Part shown: positions 10,954-21,549 of the stretch, in pieces
How the letters are laid out: each line of letters begins with the position of its first letter
Numbering within the stretch: position 1 is the first letter of the stretch
Source: Micropterix aruncella
Taxonomy: Eukaryota; Arthropoda; Insecta; Lepidoptera; Micropterigidae
Direction of reading: 5' to 3'
DNA: 64,000 bases
Assembly (NCBI GenBank): GCA_944548615.1
Contig: OX155972.1
Span: 9,147,082 to 9,211,081 of the forward strand
Notes under the pieces: generated by a model
What the model was told of the DNA's origin: nothing
Seen by the model: only the letters and a program-made list of their open reading frames with translations
Database searches by the model: none
Made by a program: the position numbers and the translations under genes

Positions 10954-11168
10954 TTGAATCCAGTCATTTACAGTTTATTGAATCCAGTCATTTACAGTTT
11001 GTTGAATCCAGTCATTTACAGTATGTTGGATCCAGTCATTTACACTTCCTTGAATCCAGTCATTTACACTTCCTTGAATCCAGTCATTCACAGTTTATTG
11101 AATCCAGTCATTTACTGTTCGTTGAATCCAGTCATTACAGTTCGTTGAATCCAGTCATTTACAGTTCA
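10954..11168 (+). repeat. 24-bp minisatellite, 9 units
   Basis: Nine head-to-tail units of TTGAATCCAGTCATTTACAG plus four variable bases. Unit 8 is 23 bp because one T is missing. Because 24 is a multiple of three, one frame reads LNPVIYSL repeatedly for seven units until the short unit shifts it. A GCAG precedes the array and CCT|GTAAGT follows it. Confidence 0.95.
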
Positions 11169-11316
11169 ATGAGAAGAGCTTTTTCTGATGGTCCTGTAAG
11201 TGTACACAGTTCCTGGCCATATTAGACGCACCATGCCTTTTCTTTACCATGCAGTTTTCAAATATTGTCAAACTTTCATACATCGCTTACTTACAGTGTT
11301 TATAGTTACTAATTAA

Positions 11317-12727
11317 AGGGCCCCGCAGACAGACGCGGTCTGCGGTGGCGGGCGCGGTGGCGGTCTGTTGCATATTATCTGAATGTATCAAGAAGCGCAT
11401 ACACGTGCGGGCACATCTGCGGTCTGTTCGCGTTCGACCGCCACCGCGACCGCGCCCGCCGGGGCACGCACACTGACGCGGGCGCGGGCGCGGTCTTGCG
11501 CCACACTGGCGCGGTCAGTTGTGATTTTTCGCAACTGACCGCAGACCGCGTCGTATTTTCATTGTGTTTGCTCACGTGCGCAGCTATGGCGAGTGCAGAG
11601 GATTCTCTAACGACGGAAGTTTTAATTGAATTTTAATTGAAAATGTACGAAAGTGGCCTATATTGTACGATGTAAGTCATGAAGAATATAAAAACAACGA
11701 AGAATATAAAAACAACAAAAATTCCTTTGTCGCTATTTTTCCCATAGCCTCCAACGTCAATGCTAATAAATTTATAGTCTGGTCCTACAATTGCGAGCAA
11801 GACAAAAGAAAATTTTTTTAAGTACGAAAAATAAGTTGAGCCTGTTTTATTTGGACACTGTATTGTAACATGCTAATCGCTCCACTGGTTCTATAGACCT
11901 CCTCCAGTTGGTATGTTGTTTTTTAATGTCATTTTTTATTTTATCCAAAATGAAGTCGAAACATTCAAACGACATTCTAAAGTATATAAAAAATCTCGCT
12001 TCATCTAATCGCAGTTGTGGATACAAGGTTGCGAATTCTCCACACGTTGCTCGTTTTTTATTGATTTTGTGACACCATAGCTTTCTTTTTTTTCTGCAAG
12101 TAGTTAACCCTTGGAGTAAATGGGTATTTTCATGGATGCATCTGTCTCTTTTGCAGGATTTTCGGCGACATCGACCTTAAAGTACTATAACTACGAAACT
12201 ACTACACCAATCATAAAAAGAACAACTGCACAATGATTGCATTGAAATTTCGAATATAGAATATTGAAATATCATTTTGTAAAACAATTAGATAATTATG
12301 AATAAATATGAGAACGTCAAAGAAGTGAAAAAAACGCGGAACCAGATCTGGTCGTATCATACTCAACGGATAATTGTTTCAGAACCAGATTTGGTCGTAT
12401 CATACTCAAGGGGTTAATAAAATATTATTATAAAAAATATATTAATATTATTAAATATATCGTTGCAATTACTTAATCAATAGTTATTGGTAGTTTGTCG
12501 TTTACCTTTTGTCGTTGTCCGCACATAGTGCAAGAAGAAGCAACGCATCCTCATCTCGCTGACGTTGCCGGACGTTGCTCATGTCGGACGGAGGTTAAAC
12601 GAACACTGATCTATCTAGAAGCCGCAGTAGGCCGCGACCGCGCCCGCGTCAGTGTGTGATCCGAGTGACCGCGACCTGGACCGCCACCGCGCCCGCCACC
12701 GCAGACCGCGTCTGTCTGCGGGGCCCT
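11317..12727 (+). mobile_element. PIF/Harbinger-type element with MADF relic
   Basis: Perfect 49-bp inverted termini begin AGGGCCCCGCAGACAGACGC (11317-11365 and 12679-12727), with a TAA target duplication (11314-11316 and 12728-12730). Inside, ATGGCGAGTGCAGAGG at 11586 starts MASAEDSLTTEVLIE. After a stop and shift it continues as WPILYDVSHEEYKNN, the MADF-type fold found in the accessory protein of Harbinger elements. No DDE transposase remains, so it is non-autonomous. A TTAA MITE is nested at 12104-12417. Confidence 0.85.
12104..12417 (-). mobile_element. TTAA MITE family T, copy 2, nested in Harbinger element
   Basis: Reverse-complement copy of 3365-3677 and 17656-17972 with TTAA at both edges. 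Its position entirely inside the Harbinger element shows it inserted later. Confidence 0.8.
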
Positions 12728-13030
12728 TAAAATATATTGTTGTTTACTCATATTATAAATATATTTCAACATATTTCAATCACTGTCATTATTAGAAAAG
12801 GACCTTACCGCATGGAATAATGAAATATCTAAAGTTTTTCTGGAGGTACTAACTTTTTAATAAAACCTGAATTCTATATACTGGATAAGAACCTAGAGGT
12901 TATAAATGTATTCCATAAAATATTTTTGATATTTAAACGTTCTGCTCTAGAAGTTTCGCAACTGACACCTGCTGGTTAATCAAAAAATTATACTGTAAGG
13001 TATATTTCATAAACATAATTCACTCCGCCA

Positions 13031-14150
13031 GACTTACAGCATACAGACTGAAGTGTTTGGGCGAGTGGAACCATGGAAGGCACAATCATCCTTAGCTAAA
13101 CCTCCTCCGCAGTGGCTCCAAGGCCACATTGCGGATGCCTGGTTCACCAACGGATCAGGACCAAATGGACGTTTTGGGGCAGGCGTGTACGGGCCCAAAA
13201 CCAATCACAGAATCAGCATCTCCCTTGGACAATATGCCACGGTTTTCCAAGCCGAAGTTTTTGTCATATTGAAATGCATAAACTTTAAAGTCGACTTGAG
13301 TAAAAAAATAGAAAAATCGTCATCTGCTCTGACAGCAGAGCAGCATTGGACGCTCTGGCTAAAGCCACCACAGAATTTTCTGTGGTCTGGGACTGCATGC
13401 AAGAGCTCAACAAATTGGGAAAAGTTAACAAAATCACCTTAATATGGATACTGGGCCATCAAGGCATACCCGGCAATGAAGAGGCCGACAGACTGGCAAA
13501 CTGGGCACACTGGAATGCCCGGTGGAGCCAGTTGTTGGGGTCCCTTTCGCTACAGGTAAGAAGATCATCAGGGACTGCTTGGAGCAGGAACATCGGGCAT
13601 CCTGGAAACAGAGCCAGGGATGTCGCCAGAAAAAAGCCATGATGGAGCAACCACTACAAAAGAAAACCAAGGCCCTACTTGACATGAGCAAGATGAACCT
13701 TAGAACTACTATCGGTCTCCTCACCGTACACACGACCCTTAGATAACATCTATTCAACCTTGGCTTGACCGAGAGCAAGGACTGCCGAATGTGTGGCGAA
13801 GAACCTGACGACAGCATACACATTGTTGGTCACTGCCCAGGCCTCGCTGCAAAAAGTCACAGTTTACTGGGACGAGCTTTTCTCAAACCCAGGGATCTGC
13901 CCAACTTGAGGGTCAGTGATCTGCTTGGACTGGTAAGCAGTACTGGACTACTAGCTTACCACTGTCCCAACCACAAAGTGGGTAGTTACAAATGATCTTA
14001 TAGATCCAGGTGACATCAAGGGCTGAAAACAAGCCTCCACTCCGTTTACTACTACTGATACTACTACTTCAACTGCTGGAATGCTAATACCACCGATCGG
14101 TGGTTTTTCCGCTGTGACTTGCGGGCAGCCGATCTTCTTATTCATTCAAT
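13031..14150 (+). pseudogene. LINE relic: RNase H domain and C-terminal zinc knuckle
   Basis: Reading across at least two frameshifts and a stop gives an RNase H fold: ADAWFTNGSGPNGRFGAG (first acidic region, D replaced by N), VFQAEVFVILKC (Glu), a CSDSRAALDAL segment (Asp), and GHQGIPGNEEADRLA (His and Asp). A CRMCGEEPDDSIHIVGHC knuckle follows near 13790-13840. The order matches the 3' half of the better-preserved LINE at 50692-52672. It is a non-functional 5'-truncated copy of an R1/I/Jockey-type element. Confidence 0.85.
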
Positions 14151-14718
14151 TATGTAATTCTACTTCCAGCGGCTGAGTAAACTAAAATATATTTTAATTT
14201 ATTATAATAAACACGAGAAGTAAGCAGTGTAATAAAGTTTGACAATATAGAAAACTGCATATTGTAACAAAAATCCAAATTTGCATGGCCTGTTATGTTT
14301 CAGAAACATGTTGCACGCATTGCAACATGCTTCGTGTGCATTTCTTGTGTTTTATATGGGTATTACTCAGGTTTTGAGTTGTTTCATAATCCTTGTTCCA
14401 GGTCTACGAGCATCTCTCCAAAATAATCACATAAAAGCTATGACATTTGAGGGCAAATTAGAAATAGCCGTATTGCACGGCCCAATAAAAAATGACCCTC
14501 CTGGTGTCCTTGCCGTGACAATAAAAACAAGAGATTGAATAAAAAATCAAGTTCGAAAGAACATTTTAATAAATGTAATAAATATTACAAAAATATTACT
14601 ATTTTATTGTGAACATGAGTTGTCATGAGTTTTTTTTAATTTCCTAAAGTTGGTTTAACGACAGGCACATCCGCCTGTCAAATCTGGCCACGGTACATAG
14701 TACAGAAAATGCACGGTG
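14151..14718. other. Non-coding stretch with an open frame and AATAAA signals
   Basis: A frame open from 14281 to 14538 includes KAMTFEGKLEIAVLHGP and is followed by several AATAAA motifs. TTGTTCCAG at 14393-14401 could be a splice acceptor. I found no convincing partner exon or family, so no gene is called. Confidence 0.3.
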
Positions 14719-15159
14719 CTCTAATACAGAGGTTCCCGCTTTTTTCTCATAGACAACTTTCAAAATTTTACTGGTTTCGGTGGACCCCCTGCTGTTATAT
14801 TTCTACCATATTCCCAAATTATTGCAAGTACAGCACAAGTCGCATTTCATCCCTTTGCACGTCTGAACAAGCGTTACGGGTGCGCGGGCGGCGCTTTACA
14901 AGTCTCGACACGCGTTGTACTGAATATCGAATATGGAAGCTTTTACAAGTGACAGTCGCTGACCTTCTTAAAATATACTACTCAAAAACTAAAGGGGGGT
15001 TTAAAAAAAAAGGGAAATTAATGCTAAATAAACATTGATAGGGAAAGCCATGCCACCATTTTTGTTTTTTACTGTCGAAACTAGATAAATTTTCGTAGAT
15101 CCCCGCTTACAACTTGTGAACCACCTTTTTTTTTCACGCCAACGTAGACCCCCATCACA

Positions 15160-16353
15160 GTATCCCAGACAGTAGCTTCTCTTAGAACTAAATTGAAATC
15201 AAAGCGAATACGTCACGAGTCGTAATGGCTCGAATATGGTGATGTTCCGCTACTCGGCCTACGCAGATATCCGAACGCTCGAAAACGTCGCCAGCCTTTA
15301 CCTGCTCGTAATGTTAACCAAAACAGAGAGAGGCGTCAGACAAGGGTGCATCTTATCTCCAAACCTCTTCGATTTGATCGGCGAACATATAATGAGAAAA
15401 GTCCTAGACGAATGGGAGGGTGAAATTCGCATTCTCAATAACCTAAGATTCGCCGACGACACGACCATCATAGGTGCCGATGAAAATGAGTTGGCGACCC
15501 TATTACGCGGGGTGGAGAAGGAAAGCAAGGAGTATGGACTGCACATGAACCGCAGCAAGACCAAACTCATGTTTGTGGACCGGGCTGGAACCGTGCAACG
15601 CACCAACGAGCTGAGTGACCTTCAAGCTGTGAAAGACTTTGTCTATCTGGGCTCCATGATATGCAACGACGAAAACTGCAAAAAGGAGGTCTCACACAGA
15701 AGCCAGATGGCAAGATCGGCCATGAGCAAGCTAGAAAGGCTGTGGAAGAATCGGGGTATAAGTAAGCGGACTAAGGTCAGGCTGGTTCGAGCTCTGGTTT
15801 TCTCGATCTTTCTCTATGCATCGGAGACGTGGACCCTGGAGGCTCGGATATGCACCAAAATCGATGCACTGGAGATGTAGTGTTGGCGTAAAATGCTAGG
15901 AATCCCATGGACAGCACGCCGCACAAACAAATCTCTCCTGGAAGAACTCGGCATCCAAGTGAGGCTCTCCACCGTATGCATGAGAAGGGTCCTGCAGTTC
16001 TTCGGTCATGTCGCCAGGAGAAACCCAGAGAATCTGGAGAAAATGTTTTTCAGGGGTCAAGTGGAGGGAAGAAGAAGCAGAGGCAGATCACCGGCCAGAT
16101 CGAACGGCCTCATCAAAGAAGTTACAAAAGGGTCAATACAATCTGCGACCCGCCATGCAGAAGACAGGTCAAAGTGGAGGAGCCTCGTAGGCAAACTGTT
16201 GTCTAGTGGCCACGATCCTCAATAATGAGGGAACAACGGAGAAGAAGAATGTTAACCGTTCGCGTTCATTCGGACTTACCCCTCTGCCCACATTCCTCGC
16301 ACCCTCTTATCGCAATGCCCTGTAGCTCGAGAGTAAAGCTACTGGTTGGTATA
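15160..16353 (+). mobile_element. CACAGTATACC MITE interrupted by a LINE
   Basis: The termini CACAGTATCCCAGACAGTAGC (left) and GCTACTGGTTGGTATACTGTG (right) are inverted. Uninterrupted relatives of about 270 bp lie at about 44364-44636 and 46227-46499 and show the empty site. In this copy 15320-16247 is foreign LINE sequence. Confidence 0.7.
15320..16247 (+). pseudogene. 5'-truncated LINE reverse transcriptase fragment (RTE-like)
   Basis: It is flanked by the 10-bp target duplication AATGTTAACC (15310-15319 and 16248-16257). The frame starts inside the reverse transcriptase: ERGVRQGCILSPNLF (motif B region), RFADDTTIIG (catalytic FADD), then the thumb and a C-terminal region with ALVFSIFLYASETWTL and IPWTARRTNKSLLEEL. 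One in-frame TAG at 15878-15880 interrupts it; otherwise the frame continues to 16225. The tail ends in GAAGAAG. The RTE-like label comes from overall resemblance to insect endonuclease-reverse transcriptases. Confidence 0.85.
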
Positions 16354-16759
16354 CTGTGCCCCCGTCTCCCGTAGACCCCAGGGGGACCACCTGGAACACT
16401 TCAGGAATCACTGGTCTAATAATATATGACCAGGGACTTTACATAATGTATACATATCGATCTAATTCAAAATAAAGTCTTGTAAATAGACATAGCTGTT
16501 GCTACTTGTCTGAGTATTCTGCTCAACGCCAGAACATAACTCCTGCAATAATTTCAATCCGACTTTTCCACCGTGTTTTAAGAAGCGATATCGAGAAAAG
16601 AGTAATTTTTATTTTGTGTTTTGCTATTTAGTTGATAAGTTTGCATTAAAACATACTGCTTAATAGATATTTGATGTTATTTTTTTTTATTTTTCAGGCA
16701 TTCTTTCACTGTAGGAAACGAATAGGAAGCTTTCCGTGTTCTCGGATAAGCTAAATAGC

Positions 16760-17110
16760 GATACTGCCGCCAAATGGCATAGTGGTTAGGGCCGTCCACA
16801 TGTTACGTAATCCCTTTTTTGGGCTTTTTGCACCCCCCCCCGCCCCCTCCCTCACCGTGTCAACAGACGTAATCAGAGGCCTGACCCCCCTCCCCCTCCC
16901 CCCAAGATTACGTAATCAACCGAATTTGCAGAAAATGTGAAGAATCGTGAACGCAGCCTTTGTAGTTTGTTTGAAGACTCTTCCACGATGAGGCAGATGC
17001 CCAGACGGCCCCTTAGGTTGCCTGATCTTATACTGTATGGTTCCGGGTTTGATTCATGGCTGGATCACAATGGGATAAAATTAACAGAATTGCATTTCAA
17101 TTCTGTCGAT
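16760..17110 (+). mobile_element. tRNA-derived SINE split by a C-rich MITE
   Basis: GCCAAATGGCATAGTGGTTAG at about 16770 resembles a tRNA A-box region, and GGTTCCGGGTTTGATTCATGG at about 17039 resembles a B-box. They lie about 270 bp apart instead of the usual few tens. Between them is a C-rich segment opening GGGCCGTCCACATGTTACG and ending near GATTACGTAATCAACC, a common insect MITE style. The SINE 3' tail follows to about 17110. Confidence 0.5.
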
Positions 17111-17655
17111 CGAATGCAATTACAAGACGCACACTTAAGCACATAATGGAAACACTTCATAGTGGTTGGTTGTAAGAGATTGTCATATGATAATAGCCCG
17201 CTCTTTGTCAAATATTACAATAAAGATTAGAATAAATAGAGCAGTCACATCTTCCCCTCTGCTATTTCTGCAGAAAATCAGTCCCCTTTTCTATGGTTGT
17301 GGGTTTGGGTACCAGGCCATTTATTTCAGAAGAGATCTTTCTTCTTTCTTCATTTTGCTGTTTTCCAAAATAGTGTATTTTAAAAAATCTATTTTTGTTT
17401 TTTTTTTAATTAAAAAATTTCAAGACAAATAAAAGTTTGACAAGCGTCTGAGCGCGCTGTGCCATCTTTCGGTAGGTAAAATATCACTAATAAACAATAT
17501 TAGAGATTAGCTTTTTATACTATTATTTAAAAAAAAATAGGTTTTCAAATTAAAAAAATAAAAATAAAAAAAAGTTTATTTTTGATTTTCTTTCAATTCT
17601 TTATCAAAAGTTGCTTATTTGCGCATATATGATTCATCCCGTTAAAATATGTTGG
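17111..17655. other. AT-rich non-coding stretch
   Basis: No gene or repeat terminus recognised; T-rich and A-rich runs dominate. Confidence 0.5.
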
Positions 17656-17972
17656 TTAACCCGTTGAGTATGAGTCAACCAAATCTGGTCGCGAAACAAT
17701 TATCCGTTGAGTACGAGTCGACCAAATCTGGTCGCGCGTTTTTTTCACTTCTTTGACGTTCTCATATTTATTCATAATTATCTAATTGTTTTACAAAATG
17801 ATATTTCAATATTCTATATTCGAAATTTCAATGCAATCACTTTGCAGTTGTTCTTTTTATGATTGGTGTACTTAGTAGTTTCGTAGTTATAGTACTTTAA
17901 GTCGATGTCGCCGAAAATCCTGCAAAAGAGACAGATGCATCCATGAAAATACCCATTTACTCCAAGGGTTAA
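17656..17972 (+). mobile_element. TTAA MITE family T, copy 3
   Basis: Nearly identical to 3365-3677 in the same orientation, with TTAA at both edges. The few differences from copy 1 (for example a small insertion near 17870) suggest recent spread. Confidence 0.8.
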
Positions 17973-18847
17973 TTAAAACTCATCTTCTATATAATAAACA
18001 AAATTTTCTCATATTTTCAATCAAAATTCTTCAATAATTTCACACATCATATGGACAGTAAAAAATAAATATATATTAGGTCTTTAAATTGAAAACTTCG
18101 TTTATTTTGTGATATTGAACATTTATTTCGAAGTAAATTGAAAAGTGCATTTCATTCAGTTTATTATAGTCCATCGCTAGCTATGATGTTCTCCCATTTT
18201 TAACACGCTTTTATTAGGTCGACCTGTATGTAACTATGTAATGGAATCTAAGGTAACTAATTTAACCATCTTCCAAGGATCGTAGCGTCATGAAAATTGG
18301 CAGCTGTATGTAGTTCTGATGACAATTAAATAATATGGTACTGTCGAACTGATCTGATGATGGAGTCGGAAGATATGAACTGGAACTTCATTATGGAACA
18401 TCGTATCATAGCTGTGTTTGGACTTGTTAGAAAGGTCTTGGAATGAACTTTGACCACGATTAGGTTTCAAGGTCTGATGATGTGGTTTTTACGTGTTCTT
18501 ATAAGAGCGTGTTTTTAGTGTTTTTTTTTAAACTATTAATTTATTCATACGTCTTCCCATCCAATAACAGGAATCGAATCACTGACCGATATTACTCCTT
18601 TTCCATGACTGTAAGCAAACATGAAATTGTCCACTTTACCAACTGACAAAACACAACTATACAATAAATCTTGTTAAAAATATTGTCAGGCATTGTTCTA
18701 AAGATTGCGTTACACGGATTTTGCATGTTTGAATAAACCATATTTTTGCAATATTTATTCTTCTCTTTAAAATAAGTATGTTTATTTAAATGCGATTACG
18801 AATACGGTTATTTTATTGGAAAAGTATTTGTTTCCTTTACCGAAATA
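17973..18847. other. Non-coding stretch, nothing recognised
   Basis: AT-rich sequence with no convincing open frame, RNA gene or repeat boundary. Confidence 0.45.
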
Positions 18848-19036
18848 GTATTATTCTGGCAAGAGAGAGATTCCCCGGCGGTAGAAGTCTTCGTCCTTGG
18901 AGGCTATCTTGGAATCCAGCCATTTTTCAATATCCTCGAAAGACTGGAAGCGCTGCTCGGAAAGGTCATGGGTCAGTGACCGGAACAAATAGTAGTCGGA
19001 CGCTGCAATATCTGGGAAGTACGGCGGTAAATGACT
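18848..19036 (-). pseudogene. mariner transposase C-terminal fragment
   Basis: The - strand reads HLPPYFPDIAASDYYLFRS (the SPDLAPSDYHLF region holding the third acidic residue of mariner), then a KWLDSKIASKDEDFYRRGI segment and LLPE. This is the usual C-terminal order. No N-terminal part is present upstream. Confidence 0.85.
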
Positions 19037-19319
19037 AGAAATATAAGTTACGGTATTTCTTTGGAAATCGAAGTTTTCAATTCTAGGTCCTAATAAAAGA
19101 AATACAAATCTGTACCATTTTGTCAGACTGATAACTGTCATTTCATAAATTTTATGGGAGGGTCAAATACAGTTATTTTGTAACTTAAACTTCATGCTGC
19201 AAGTAAACTTTATCGCAGGTATTTTTCATTTTTTTTTCCCAAAAATAATGTGATTATGCAACATAGCGTAATGTCGCTTTTTATGCGAAAATAATAGTCT
19301 GACCAAATGGTAAAGACAT

Positions 19320-19668
19320 GTTAACCCTTCAGGCCTCGGCCCCTCGGCCGATTAACAAGTTGATATCCCAAAAAATTTTTGTAAAAACTACTAAAAAAAA
19401 TGAATTATGACACTGTCTCACCAAAACATTAATTACTGCCAAACCACTGTACCCATATTTAAAATAAAATATATTAACATAATCAAACATAGTAAAATAA
19501 AACAAATTAAAATAAAATTAAAACGGGGCCGTCATGCTGAATTGTGTTGTGGCTGATATCGGCCATTTGTTGCTCTAGGGGTTAAAGCCTTAAATGTCCA
19601 AGGCAATGAGCAACTTTTTTGAGTCAATTGGGGGGGGGGGGCAATTGGGGCTCTAGGGGTTAACAAAT
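19320..19668 (+). mobile_element. TTAA-ended MITE(s) with G-run
   Basis: It starts TTAACCCTTCAGGCC. Two candidate ends follow, GCTCTAGGGGTTAA near 19583 and again near 19664. The doubled end and a run of 12 G at about 19630 suggest a partly duplicated piggyBac-type MITE. Confidence 0.55.
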
Positions 19669-19824
19669 TAATAATAATAATAGTCAATCTTCAATAGTCA
19701 GAATAAAACTTCACAATGATGTAATAGTCAACAATAGAACAAAAAAATGGAAACAAAGGTGGTCAAGAAATCAAGGAACTGAGAAAATTCAATATTGTCA
19801 AAATCCTTATTGCCATGAATTGGG

Positions 19825-19912
19825 TTTTTATCTGTACCTTTATTTGATGTACCTTTATTGGTTGTACCTTTATTGGCTATACCTTTATCGGCTGTACCTT
19901 TATTGGCTGTAT
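19825..19912 (+). repeat. 15-bp minisatellite
   Basis: About six imperfect copies of TGTACCTTTATTGGC in tandem. No gene context. Confidence 0.8.
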
Positions 19913-21004
19913 ATTTTGCTTTTGTGATTATTTTAATGATTTTTAAGTAAAACAAACAGTGCTAAAAAGTTGTGTAAGCCTCTTCAGTAATATTCCATTT
20001 TGATCTCTTTTCAGCTATTTTTTCCAGTTTATTCCTGCTGTTGCTCTGATGTCATCAGCCAGTGGTCTGTCTCATTCTATCACTCTTTGGGAAACCGGTC
20101 TTCTAGAATTGAGATGATGTCTGCAGATGATTCATAGATTGATGACCATTTATTTCTTCACAATCTAAGGTTTTATTCTTTTAAGTGGAAATTTCTAGGG
20201 CCTGTTAGAATTTCTGCGATTCTTACTAAATTCGTTCACACAGATGATTCTGCTGCACACACAGTTCTAGTTTTAAAGAAATAAAAGTCTTTTTTAAAAA
20301 AGTAATCATGAAGATACTTCACGATCGATAGTAGTTGTTATTTGTGTCTAAAAGTCTTGTTACATTTTTAGTAAAAAATGTTCAGAATTGTTCAATTCTC
20401 AGTGTACGTTAAATTTCGATCGAATGAAGAGATCGGCTAGAGCCGAACATATTGCCTTTCTTCACTACTAGGTCAGTGGTGGACTTGGAAAAGACCACTA
20501 GTGAATATGGAACTTACTAGGAAGTGTGATACAAATTAAAATATGTAGAAAATTAACAATATAAATCGAATCACATTTATTTTGTTCTTATTTCCATTCC
20601 GGAAAGCATTTATGTCGTGCGTCGTAATACCGATGTTGATGAATATTTTTGGACGATGAGAAAAAGTATTTTCGTAAGTATTCGCTTGTTGGAAGTTGCT
20701 ACGTTCCGGTAAGTATGAGAGTATTAGTAAAAAGTATTCTCGAGTATGCGCTTCGCCCATCTCTAGCGCGTTAGTATTTGTGCGAAAAAATAAAGATAAA
20801 TAAATACTCGAGCGGAGAATAAATTTGACGTGTTTTTTGCGTCCAGCAACAAATAAATTATAAATGATCATAAGGCTATCCTATCGGTGGAGTCGCGTAC
20901 TAGCTTAGTTTCATTTAAGATTGTTCAGTAGACGATGTGTAGATGGCGCTGCCGTCAATGTCGAATTAAATTTACATAGCCGATTAGAGCGCTGTAAGCT
21001 ACAA
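19913..21004. other. Non-coding stretch, nothing recognised
   Basis: No credible gene or repeat boundary. It precedes the tRNA gene. Confidence 0.4.
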
Positions 21005-21076
21005 TCCCATATGGTCTAGTGGCTAGGATACCTGGCTTTCACCCAGGAGGCTCGGGTTCGATTCCCGGTATGGGAA
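21005..21076 (+). tRNA. tRNA-Glu (anticodon UUC)
   Basis: The 72-nt cloverleaf is complete: acceptor TCCCATA/TATGGGA; D-arm TGGTCTAGTGGCTAGGATA (A box); anticodon stem CCTGG/CCAGG with loop CTTTCAC and anticodon TTC at 21038-21040; T-arm around GGTTCGATTCC (B box). No intron. A TTTTTT run begins at about 21081, a good RNA polymerase III terminator. It decodes GAA/GAG. Confidence 0.97.
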
Positions 21077-21080
21077 AACT

Positions 21081-21086
21081 TTTTTC
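21081..21086 (+). terminator. Pol III terminator of tRNA-Glu
   Basis: Run of six T starting five bases past the tRNA 3' end. Confidence 0.8.
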
Positions 21087-21549
21087 GACTTGTTCTCATA
21101 TTTTTGATTTGACATTGGCGGATTTTCAAAGATAGTTTAAAAAAGCCCCTCCGCTTTGACTGAGGTTTTGGGTAATGAATCATAAACCAACGAACAACAC
21201 GTACACACACAGTACACATCGTTCTAATAAAAAATGGATACCTTATTGTTCGTTTCTAATAATTGTAATTCCATTTTCTACTAGTCAGATATGATCAGTG
21301 CTAGTCAGTATTAATCTGCGCTCACGGTCGAGTAGACGGATGTGCTGTGCTGTGGCGTCTCGCAGGCAAAAACAGTTACTCGCGCTCGGTTAACCTACAT
21401 TAGTTAACGGTAAGCGTACTTTTCTTTATACATGAATTGAATAGAGTTTATTAATTGTAACTAGAAATAAAAATAGACTATTATAGATAGGGCAGAGAAG
21501 TACGGTCTAGCTATTTAGTACTATAGTAAGAAATTATCTTGGGAAGTGA

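Larger units (their letters stand above)
14727..16413 (+). mobile_element. hAT-type element carrying nested MITE and LINE
   Basis: Left terminus CAGAGGTTCCCGC at 14727; right terminus, read inwards, CAGTGATTCCTGAAGTG at 16413. The flanks CTCTAATA (14719-14726) and GTCTAATA (16414-16421) form an 8-bp target duplication with one difference. Inside it is a smaller CACAGTATMCC-ended MITE, itself interrupted by a LINE at 15320-16247. No hAT transposase is present. Confidence 0.7.

Noticed and set aside
10945..11168. CRISPR-like regular repeats
   Set aside because: Units are directly adjacent with no unique spacers, and the genome is eukaryotic; it is a minisatellite.
12791..14434. Possible small exon pair (DLTAWNNEISKVFLE at 12791-12840 and VYEHLSKIIT stop at 14402)
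   Set aside because: The peptides join in phase, but no upstream exon with the needed phase was found and there is no family match; too weak to call.
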